A stretch of 12,389 nt of DNA from Niastella sp. Its GTDB lineage: Bacteria; Bacteroidota; Bacteroidia; Chitinophagales; Chitinophagaceae. The position numbers and the translations under genes were made by a program. The notes under the pieces are model-generated. The model worked only from the letters and a program-made list of their open reading frames with translations. It was not told the DNA's origin and made no database searches. This document shows positions 7,300-12,389 of the stretch, piece after piece; the stretch's first letter is position 1, and each line of letters begins with the position of its first letter. Location of the stretch: positions 1-12,389 of the forward strand of contig JAJKIL010000186.1 of NCBI GenBank assembly GCA_021154515.1, given 5' to 3'.

Positions 7300-7765
7300 A
7301 TGCACCCGACAGGCATATCAGCGCATGCTTCTTCCGGGTTAAAATATTGTTTGTTTTACTGTCAGGGAACTGCTGCCTTTGCAGAAACCAGACTTCCGGG
7401 ATTATTTTATGTTGCGCTTTTGCTGCCGCAAAGTTCAGGTGGAAAGTTTGTTGCCCGGTATTGATCTCCATAGAAGACCGTTGAATAGTTGCCAGCAAAG
7501 CGGAAGGCATAATGATCTTAGTGGCCTGCAACAATCTATTATCGCTGGTGGTAATCAAAAAACCTTCCCGCGTATATTCCAGGTGTTTGATTGCTGCGCC
7601 TATTAACCGGTGGCCCTGAATAGGAAAGTTAAACGTACCTGTTTCCGGTTGTATGATCAATACGTCTGTTTTAATGGTTTTTTGTGACGCCAGCATCCGC
7701 GCTGGTGCTGCCAGCAGCGCGGGGATCAATAAACCGGTGTTATATAAAAAGTCGCGACGGCGCAT
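7298..7765 (-). CDS. Small Tat-leader exported protein of unknown function (cassette 2, last gene)
   Basis: 155 residues and paralogous to the 1498-1986 product. MRRRDFLYNTGLLIPALLAA is a twin-arginine leader with likely cleavage near ARMLA-S. The mature region shares GFLITTSDN, PEVWFL and the HALICLSG ending with the cassette 1 copy, while the middle has drifted; no known domain is recognised. It begins 8 bases after the T9SS gene stop, so translation is probably coupled, and it ends inside the terminator hairpin. The conserved pairing of a Tat substrate with a T9SS protein in both cassettes suggests a functional link; the function itself is unknown. Confidence 0.8.
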   Translation of the reverse strand: MRRRDFLYNTGLLIPALLAAPARMLASQKTIKTDVLIIQPETGTFNFPIQGHRLIGAAIKHLEYTREGFLITTSDNRLLQATKIIMPSALLATIQRSSMEINTGQQTFHLNFAAAKAQHKIIPEVWFLQRQQFPDSKTNNILTRKKHALICLSGA

Positions 7766-7773
7766 AGTAGTTT

Positions 7774-9960
7774 TTATTTTACTAGTTTGTAAGTATAGGT
7801 TTGTCCGTTGTATTGAATGCTGAGCAGATAGATGCCTTGCATAAGATTACTTAATCCTGTAAGAGAAATAGTGCTGATTCCTTTTGATGCGTTTACGTAT
7901 TCGCTTTTCAGTTTTTTTCCGGTTACATCACTAAGTGTAAGTGTCAGCTGTGCTGCTGCCGGCAATTGCAGGTTTATGTTTACCTGACTGGTAAACGGGT
8001 TGGGTGTTATAGTAACAACAGGTGACCCGGCTGTATTTACCGAAATGGTAACTACAGAGCTATATTCAACTTCACCGGTGGTACTTACTATTTTGAGGCG
8101 GTAATATAGTTTTGGTGAATGTAGTTTTGCTGCTGCTGCATCCACCCAGTTATAAGATTGCGTGGTAACACCATTAATTCCTGCCGTCCGGCCAATGGCT
8201 GTAAATGTTTGTCCGTCGAGGCCTCTTTCAATCTCAAAATAATCGTTGTTGGTTTCGCTGGTTGTTTTCCATTGCAGATGTATATCGTCATTAACTAACC
8301 GGCCGCTGAACGAGAGCAGGTTTACCGGCAGGGGAATGGCGGAGGTTTGAACAATAAAACCGCCAAAGCCGGTAGCGTCGAAGGAAACGATCCAACGGTT
8401 GCCTGTTGAATCCCAGGCAACACTTTGGGGCACAATAACTGCAATATTCCCGGTATAAGTGCCGGGTAATCCGCTGCCATTACTGCTACTGCCTGTATAT
8501 CTTCCTATGCGCAAATTGCTTTTTCCTATGGCATCGCTGCGGCCTGTGGGTAATTTAAGCGTACTGCCTGGCTTTGCATTGAAATCATTAAACTCAGCCT
8601 GGGTAAAATACAGGTTAATGGTTCCCGTTGCAGCAGCTGCGTTAGCATCAGGCAGGATCTGGTAATGCCTGGCTACAAATGGCTGACCGTCGTAAATGGG
8701 CACCCGATTTTCAATCCATACTTTACTGGCTACATTGCCTGCTATGGGGTTGCTGCCTGCGGGTTGAACTATTGCAATGAGCTCGCAGGACAAATTCACA
8801 TATGTATAATTATTGGCTGTAGCCAACTGGGTACAGGTAGTGGTGGCTGCAGGTGTGGTAAGGGGACTTAGGGAGAGTAAGGCGCCCTCACTGGTAGAAG
8901 AACCGCAAGTGGCATTGGAAACAACCACGCGGAAATACTGACCACCAACAGTTGCATTATTGCTAATGTTCAGGGTATTGCTGGTGGCGCCACTAAAAAT
9001 ACCGGTGTTGGTAAGGTTTACCGGCGTGGTAAAAGCAGCGTCTGCGCTTTGTTGCCACTGGTAGCTGGTTGTGTAATTAGTGGTTGCACTAAATGACGCA
9101 CTGATGCCCTGACATCGGGTAACATCAAAGGGATCGGTGGTAATAACAGCGCCAGTGGTAATGGAATAAAGAAGGCTGTCTGCTGTAATTTTAAAGGCCG
9201 TATTCTGATACCGCCAATCGAAATTTGTATAAAGCTGGGCGGATAGCGTACTTTGACAGCCTGAAATGGTACCATTGGCTATTTTTTGAGCATTATCCCA
9301 ATTGCCTGGCGAAAAAGCGGTTACGCCATTAGTTAAGCCGGGCGGCACACTGCTTTGATGGCCTCCCGCCGGATTGCTGCCATTCCAATTGCTGTTATAC
9401 ATATTAAAACCAGAAAGAAAACGCCTGGTTATGTTATTATAATTACCCGCCGGCCCGCGTGTAGGGCCTGTTTGATAGGCAAGCACCTGGTCACCGCCTG
9501 TGCTCAATTCCATATAATTGTTACCACTTTCTGTGGTTACAACACCTGCTGCAATAGTGCCTTTTTCATCTTTATAAGCGCCCCAGCTTGTGACGGGGTC
9601 AACATATTTACTGATAAAGTAGATCTGGGTGCCAAAGGGGTAACCGCCTGTGGGCACTACCCATTTTATAAAACCTTCTGAGAGCCCGGAAATAAAATCT
9701 CCGGTACTGGCATTCCAGCCGTTATCGGTAAAATAAATAACGGTGTTGGCTGCCAGTCCGGTCTGGTTCTGTATAACAATCGAAAAACGATCAGTAAAAG
9801 CGGTGGTGCCGCCGCTATCAACATTACTAAGGTCCTGGTCGCTTTGATAACTGGTAAAGCCAATGCTGCCGGCTGTCAGATTGTTTTGCGCCTGGCCATT
9901 AAAAGCCAGTAGCAAAAATGCAAAACAGCAGGAGGGAATTATCCTGGAAATATTTTTCAT
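7774..9960 (-). CDS. T9SS-secreted surface protein with an added Ig-like domain, 728 aa (cassette 2)
   Basis: A Sec signal peptide (1-24, NGQA cleavage) precedes an N-terminal beta-rich domain to about 265 (ANTVIYFTDNGWNAS, GDQVLAYQTGP), colinear with the cassette 1 paralogue. Residues about 275-368 form an Ig/PKD-like domain absent from that paralogue: SYQWQQSADAAF, SNTLNISNNATVGGQYFRV, VSNATC. Then come the shared domain at about 395-540 (FVARHYQI, LYFTQAEFNDFN, SNLRIGRYTG), a fibronectin-III-like module at about 545-640 (LQWKTTSETNNDYFEIERG, YYRLK) and a type A T9SS sorting domain at about 650-728 (TPNPF, SDVTGKKL, QGIYLLSI, final YKLVK). The protein should be exported and surface-attached or released. 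No catalytic motif is visible; adhesion or binding is an inference from domain style. It starts 23 bases after collar C'. Confidence 0.9.
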   Translation of the reverse strand: MKNISRIIPSCCFAFLLLAFNGQAQNNLTAGSIGFTSYQSDQDLSNVDSGGTTAFTDRFSIVIQNQTGLAANTVIYFTDNGWNASTGDFISGLSEGFIKWVVPTGGYPFGTQIYFISKYVDPVTSWGAYKDEKGTIAAGVVTTESGNNYMELSTGGDQVLAYQTGPTRGPAGNYNNITRRFLSGFNMYNSNWNGSNPAGGHQSSVPPGLTNGVTAFSPGNWDNAQKIANGTISGCQSTLSAQLYTNFDWRYQNTAFKITADSLLYSITTGAVITTDPFDVTRCQGISASFSATTNYTTSYQWQQSADAAFTTPVNLTNTGIFSGATSNTLNISNNATVGGQYFRVVVSNATCGSSTSEGALLSLSPLTTPAATTTCTQLATANNYTYVNLSCELIAIVQPAGSNPIAGNVASKVWIENRVPIYDGQPFVARHYQILPDANAAAATGTINLYFTQAEFNDFNAKPGSTLKLPTGRSDAIGKSNLRIGRYTGSSSNGSGLPGTYTGNIAVIVPQSVAWDSTGNRWIVSFDATGFGGFIVQTSAIPLPVNLLSFSGRLVNDDIHLQWKTTSETNNDYFEIERGLDGQTFTAIGRTAGINGVTTQSYNWVDAAAAKLHSPKLYYRLKIVSTTGEVEYSSVVTISVNTAGSPVVTITPNPFTSQVNINLQLPAAAQLTLTLSDVTGKKLKSEYVNASKGISTISLTGLSNLMQGIYLLSIQYNGQTYTYKLVK

Positions 9961-9983
9961 GTATGAAGGGTTGGGGTGTCAAT

Positions 9984-10538
9984 TTATATGGTGGAAACAG
10001 GGAAAAGCCCACTGACACAAATAATAAAGTTGGTTCCCAATACCGGTTGAATAAGGTTGATAGCTGTTGGGAGGCTTGCTCCTGTACTGGAGGTAAGTTG
10101 ATTGGTTTGTATGGTGGGTATGCTGGTCCCTGAGATCATAGTGGAGGTATACATTTTTTTTCCGGGAAGAACGGCCGGATAGGTATTAAAAGGTATATCG
10201 GTATTTCCCGGACCTGAATAACAATTCATGCCAACATTGGGCACGGTATGCGTATGTGCTGGCAGGTTATCCGGCTGAAGGGTAACTGTTTCTGTTCCTC
10301 CTTTTTGTCCCTGGGTATAGGCAGATAAGCCCGCTCCCTGGCCTGCGCCTACAGGTAAGCGGCTCCGCAGATCGGGTAGGCCAAAGTTGGTGGTGCCGTC
10401 ACCGCCATACCGGGTACCCAGCAGCAAAAACAAACCGGGGTAGTCGTTTATTGCCAGCAACTGCCCCTGGCAGAACACCCAGCTGGTTGGCGCAAAATTG
10501 CCTGTAAACATTTTTATTTCACCTAAATAGGAATCCAT
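9984..10538 (-). CDS. Phage tail-collar domain protein, subtype C' (cassette 2)
   Basis: 184 residues beginning MDSYLGEIKMFTGNFAP, with WVFCQGQLLAI, LLLGTRYGGDG, FGLPDLRSRLPVGAGQGAG and LPAHTHT (HxH 95-97). The variable half carries GNTD-x-P-x-N-x-YPA-x-LPG-x-x-MY-x-ST, shared with the cassette 1 protein at 5326-5877, and ends NLIQPVLGTNFIICVSGLFP. No export signal is present. It lies 18 bases after collar B' and 23 before the T9SS gene; the binding-protein gene that follows collar C in cassette 1 is absent here, with no remnant in the gap. Confidence 0.88.
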   Translation of the reverse strand: MDSYLGEIKMFTGNFAPTSWVFCQGQLLAINDYPGLFLLLGTRYGGDGTTNFGLPDLRSRLPVGAGQGAGLSAYTQGQKGGTETVTLQPDNLPAHTHTVPNVGMNCYSGPGNTDIPFNTYPAVLPGKKMYTSTMISGTSIPTIQTNQLTSSTGASLPTAINLIQPVLGTNFIICVSGLFPVSTI

Positions 10539-10556
10539 AATGATAGTAATATAAGG

Positions 10557-11087
10557 TTAGGGATGTGGGTACTCGCCATCGTAACAAATAATATAGCTTA
10601 TTACCAGGTAAGGCATTAAGTTAGGGATCGGAGCAGCGACGCCTGTGTTGGAAACCGTGAGGGTGGTGAGCATGCCCGCCATTTGGCTATCTGCTGTATC
10701 TGAATACATAAACTGGCCGTTCACTGCCTGGTAATTGCCGGCAATTGTTGTTTTGTGGCCATCTTCGCCCGACACCAGTATACCAGTTCCGTTATAAGTA
10801 TGAGTATGGGTAGGCAAATTGTCTACGATAAGCGTATTTTTTTCCTTGCCTCCTGTTTGGCCCAGGGTATAATTGGGAAGGCCCGGGCCCTGGCCGGCGC
10901 CAATGGGTACCCGGCTTTGCAGGTCAGGAACATTAAAGGTAGTGAAGCCATCGCCCCCGTAAGTAGTGCCGATCAATTGAAATAAAAAAGGATAATCACT
11001 AATGCTCAGTGATCGTCCATCACAAAATATCCAGTTATCAGGGGCATAGGAAACTGTCCATAACCGGATCTCGCCAATAACATCCAT
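10557..11087 (-). CDS. Phage tail-collar domain protein, subtype B' (cassette 2)
   Basis: 176 residues starting MDVIGEIRLWTVSYAP. The canonical GNFAP at this position has become VSYAP, the main N-terminal deviation in the set. Other family blocks are intact: WIFCDGRSLSI, LIGTTYGGDG, FNVPDLQSRVPIGAGQGPG, LPTHTHT (HxH 94-96) and the end LMPYLVISYIICYDGEYP. The insert SGEDGHK-x-T-x-AGNYQAVNG-x-x-MYS pairs it with the cassette 1 subtype B protein. No signal peptide is seen. It starts 22 bases after collar A' ends and runs into collar C' after 18 bases, consistent with one operon. Confidence 0.87.
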   Translation of the reverse strand: MDVIGEIRLWTVSYAPDNWIFCDGRSLSISDYPFLFQLIGTTYGGDGFTTFNVPDLQSRVPIGAGQGPGLPNYTLGQTGGKEKNTLIVDNLPTHTHTYNGTGILVSGEDGHKTTIAGNYQAVNGQFMYSDTADSQMAGMLTTLTVSNTGVAAPIPNLMPYLVISYIICYDGEYPHP

Positions 11088-11109
11088 ATTGTTCTTTTTT
11101 GTGAAAGGA

Positions 11110-11643
11110 TTAATGGGAAGGGTAGATGCCCCCCGAAATGCAAATAATGTAATTAATAGCCTGGTAAGGCATCATATTGGTTACAGGATCACTGTTACCC
11201 GTGTTATCTAAAGTGATATTATATTGCATGGTAACGCCATCGTGCTGTGCATCGAACTTTTTAGAACCGTCGCCGCTGGCGAAATAATTGCCCACAGGCG
11301 ATTGCTGGTCCGCTGCATGCGAAGAAGCCATAGAAGAAATGGAGCCGGTCACCGTATGGGTATGTGCTACCTGGGCAAGGGTTAACGTATTGGTTGGGGC
11401 GCCGGCTAGCTGGCCAAGAGTATAAGCAGTAAGCGAAGCGCCACTGCCAAAACCAACAGGGGCCCTTCCCTGGTAATCGGGCAGCATAAATGTTCTAATG
11501 CCGTCGCCGCCATATGTAGTCCCGAGTATTGACCATAAGGCCAGGTTCACATTGATGTTTAAAGTCTGTCCCTGGCAAAATACCCAGCCATTGGGGGCAA
11601 AATTACCTGCGAACAATTTAACTTCTCCAAGAAAGCCATCCAT
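11110..11643 (-). CDS. Phage tail-collar domain protein, subtype A' (cassette 2, first gene)
   Basis: 177 residues from MDGFLGEVKLFAGNFAP. A longer frame opens at 11706, but that start would overlap the promoter -33 element at 11704-11706 and adds residues foreign to the family, so 11643 is chosen. Blocks: WVFCQGQTLNI, SILGTTYGGDG, FMLPDYQGRAPVGFGSGAS, VAHTHTVTG (HxH 94-96) and the end MMPYQAINYIICISGGIYP. The subtype A insert GNYFASGDGSKKFDAQHDGV matches collar A of cassette 1. No export signal. It is the first gene of cassette 2, with a predicted leader of only about 25 bases. Confidence 0.88.
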   Translation of the reverse strand: MDGFLGEVKLFAGNFAPNGWVFCQGQTLNINVNLALWSILGTTYGGDGIRTFMLPDYQGRAPVGFGSGASLTAYTLGQLAGAPTNTLTLAQVAHTHTVTGSISSMASSHAADQQSPVGNYFASGDGSKKFDAQHDGVTMQYNITLDNTGNSDPVTNMMPYQAINYIICISGGIYPSH

Positions 11644-11675
11644 AGGGTGTAGGGGTTTAGGGTACCTAAGATGGA

Positions 11676-11706
11676 CAAAAGTAGCCCTCCATTGTGCGTG
11701 CTGCAA
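11676..11706 (-). promoter_or_regulatory. Bacteroidota-type promoter of cassette 2
   Basis: On the - strand, TTG (11706-11704) and TACTTTTG (11683-11676) are separated by 20 bases, a full match to the TTG-N(19-21)-TAnnTTTG pattern. Start of transcription near 11670 gives a short leader to collar A' at 11643 and rules out the longer start of that gene. Confidence 0.7.
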
Positions 11707-11729
11707 TGAAAATCATGTATTTAAAGGTA

Positions 11730-11751
11730 TTGTCTACACTTTGTCTATGCT
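11730..11751. repeat. TTGTCTA direct repeat upstream of the cassette 2 promoter
   Basis: TTGTCTA occurs at 11730-11736 and 11741-11747, exactly 11 bases apart, so both copies lie on about the same face of the helix. They are 24 bases or more upstream of the -33 element of cassette 2. The arrangement resembles a regulator binding pair; it is not found ahead of cassette 1. Confidence 0.4.
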
Positions 11752-11787
11752 TTTGAGGCTGTTTTATAGTCTCCGGTGAGAGACAGA

Positions 11788-11842
11788 TTGCCTGAGAGTT
11801 GCCTAAGGGTTGCCTAGGAGTTGCACCGGGGTTGCACTGCAA
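11788..11842. repeat. 11-bp tandem repeat, five units
   Basis: Consecutive 11-base units are TTGCCTGAGAG, TTGCCTAAGGG, TTGCCTAGGAG, TTGCACCGGGG and TTGCACTGCAA. The first three are clear copies; the last two keep only TTGC plus the spacing and merge into the hairpin that follows. The length is not a multiple of three and no gene covers it. Confidence 0.75.
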
Positions 11843-11867
11843 CCCTATATTCAGTGCAACTCCGGTG
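11824..11867. other. Large noncoding hairpin with a competing smaller hairpin
   Basis: CACCGGGGTTGCACTG (11824-11839) pairs with CAGTGCAACTCCGGTG (11852-11867): 16 positions, 15 Watson-Crick and one G-T, with a 12-base loop. An alternative stem, GGGTTG (11829-11834) with CAACCC (11840-11845), uses the same 5' arm and excludes the large one. There is no T-run directly after it, so a simple terminator is unlikely. Confidence 0.6.
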
Positions 11868-11912
11868 GTAGGGTCAGTGCAGGATTTTCCCCTTTTTACC
11901 TGTGTTTATCCC

Positions 11913-11920
11913 TACCTTTG
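11913..11920 (+). promoter_or_regulatory. Candidate upstream promoter -7 box facing sufB (P1)
   Basis: TACCTTTG matches TAnnTTTG exactly. No TTG is seen at the expected -33 distance. If active it would give a sufB leader of over 200 bases or a separate short RNA. Confidence 0.35.
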
Positions 11921-12080
11921 CGGCGCAAACCGCTATCCAAAACAATATTTCACCCGCTGAACCGACTTATCAGGTATAGCCCATTCTCAGGGGCCAGTTC
12001 TCTAAAGCACATTGATAATCAGCGCTTATTTTGATAAAGAATAACTATCTCCCAATAAAAAGAAATGATATATCTCTGTT

Positions 12081-12096
12081 TATACTTTTTAGTATA
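12081..12096. promoter_or_regulatory. Palindrome TATACT-TTTT-AGTATA, candidate operator at the suf promoter
   Basis: TATACT (12081-12086) and AGTATA (12091-12096) are perfect inverted repeats around four T. They lie in the spacer just upstream of the -7 box at 12105, where a bound protein would block or reshape the promoter. No regulator is in view. Confidence 0.4.
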
Positions 12097-12104
12097 GATT
12101 ATCG

Positions 12105-12112
12105 TACCTTTG
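12105..12112 (+). promoter_or_regulatory. Promoter -7 box of sufB (P2)
   Basis: TACCTTTG is an exact TAnnTTTG match, 42 bases before the sufB ATG. The -33 region reads TTTA rather than TTG, so the promoter may be intrinsically weak or depend on a regulator. Confidence 0.55.
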
Positions 12113-12154
12113 TGATCCTAAACAGAAAAACAGGTCAATTCTAAAGTTTTTGAT

Positions 12155-12389
12155 ATGAACAATGAGCTTAGTGCAATTGAAAAAACGGTTCTCAGTGATT
12201 ACAAATATGGCTTTGTAACAGAAATTGAAGCGGATGAAGCGCCTCCCGGACTCAATGAAGACACTGTCCGTTTTATTTCAGCCAAAAAGAACGAACCGGA
12301 GTGGATGTTGGAATGGCGCCTGAAAGCTTATAACCACTGGCTTAAAATGCAGGAGCCAAGCTGGGCCAATATTAAATATGAACCCATCA
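12155..12389 (+). CDS. sufB: Fe-S cluster assembly scaffold protein SufB, N-terminal part (partial)
   Basis: The first 78 codons from ATG at 12155 run off the right edge. The segment RFISAKKNEPEWMLEWRLKA followed by P-x-WANIKYEPI is the conserved N-terminal block of SufB, the cytosolic component that with SufC and SufD forms the SufBC2D scaffold for assembling iron-sulfur clusters. The whole functional core (beta-helix, cluster-ligand residues) lies beyond the window. Bacteroidota suf operons commonly carry sufB, sufC, sufD and sufS in order, so this is likely a first gene, but that cannot be seen here. No Rrf2/IscR-type regulator gene lies directly upstream. Confidence 0.93.
   Translation, partial: MNNELSAIEKTVLSDYKYGFVTEIEADEAPPGLNEDTVRFISAKKNEPEWMLEWRLKAYNHWLKMQEPSWANIKYEPI

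Larger units (their letters stand above)
11644..12154. other. Divergent intergenic region between cassette 2 and sufB
   Basis: About 510 bases with no credible protein gene. From left to right it holds the cassette 2 promoter, a TTGTCTA direct repeat, an 11-bp tandem repeat running into a large hairpin, a first TACCTTTG box, an AT-rich stretch, a short palindrome and a second TACCTTTG box 42 bases before sufB. It must serve both cassette 2 (-) and the suf genes (+). Confidence 0.7.

Noticed and set aside
7153..7464. Open frame of 103 codons on the + strand
   Set aside because: It runs through the terminator hairpin and then antisense to the Tat-leader gene. The protein looks like no family and the gene on the - strand has clear homology to its paralogue.
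5326..11643. Prophage, tailocin or contractile injection system
   Set aside because: Only collar-type proteins are present. There is no sheath, tube, baseplate, spike, terminase, capsid, lysis or integrase gene, and no attachment-site repeats were seen.
11644..11706. Upstream start for collar A' (ATG at 11706)
   Set aside because: It lies in the -33 element of the predicted promoter and adds 21 unrelated residues.
11810..12034. Open frame of 74 codons on the + strand in the suf upstream region
   Set aside because: It begins inside the tandem repeat and hairpin and has repeat-derived, low-information sequence with no recognisable domain.
1..12389. CRISPR array, tRNA, rRNA or insertion sequence
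   Set aside because: No regularly spaced repeat-spacer pattern, no cloverleaf or rRNA-like segment and no transposase were found; the only tandem repeat has 11-bp units without spacers.

Overview
The window looks like a chromosomal segment of a Bacteroidota bacterium, probably a soil-type Chitinophagales/Chitinophagaceae relative. The evidence is two secreted proteins with a type IX secretion (T9SS) C-terminal sorting domain, several promoters with the Bacteroidota -7 box TAnnTTTG, Tat-type leaders beginning MRRRDF, and ordinary housekeeping genes on the flanks. The genus is a guess.

Left flank (1-1496, + strand): the last 37 codons of an SGNH/arylesterase-like protein whose catalytic DxxH block reads DGID instead of DGIH, then a complete type II NADH dehydrogenase with a GTG start.

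Centre (1498-11643, all - strand): two paralogous cassettes, read from high to low coordinates. Cassette 2 runs collar A' (11643-11110), collar B' (11087-10557), collar C' (10538-9984), T9SS protein (9960-7774), Tat-leader small protein (7765-7298), and ends in a strong bidirectional terminator (7261-7299). Cassette 1 runs collar A (6995-6453), collar B (6429-5887), collar C (5877-5326), a periplasmic-binding-protein fold protein without signal peptide (5268-4120), T9SS protein (4068-2053), an intercistronic hairpin (2015-2047), Tat-leader small protein (1986-1498). The six collar proteins belong to the phage Tail_collar / 'microcystin-dependent protein' (COG4675-like) family and all keep an HxH motif. 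Each collar subtype matches its counterpart in the other cassette better than its own neighbours, so the three-gene set had diversified before the cassette was duplicated. Each cassette has its own Bacteroidota-type promoter ahead of collar A. No phage capsid, sheath, baseplate, lysis or integrase gene is seen, so this is not a recognisable prophage or tailocin.

How the genes may work together is inference. A leaderless set of fibre-tip-like proteins is co-transcribed with one T9SS surface protein and one Tat-exported small protein; cassette 1 adds a leaderless ligand-binding-fold protein. This would suit a surface recognition or adhesion module, but the export route of the collar proteins and the role of the system are unknown.

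Right flank (11644-12389): about 500 noncoding bases with the cassette 2 promoter, an 11-bp tandem repeat, a large hairpin, two TACCTTTG boxes and a palindrome, then the first 78 codons of sufB on the + strand.
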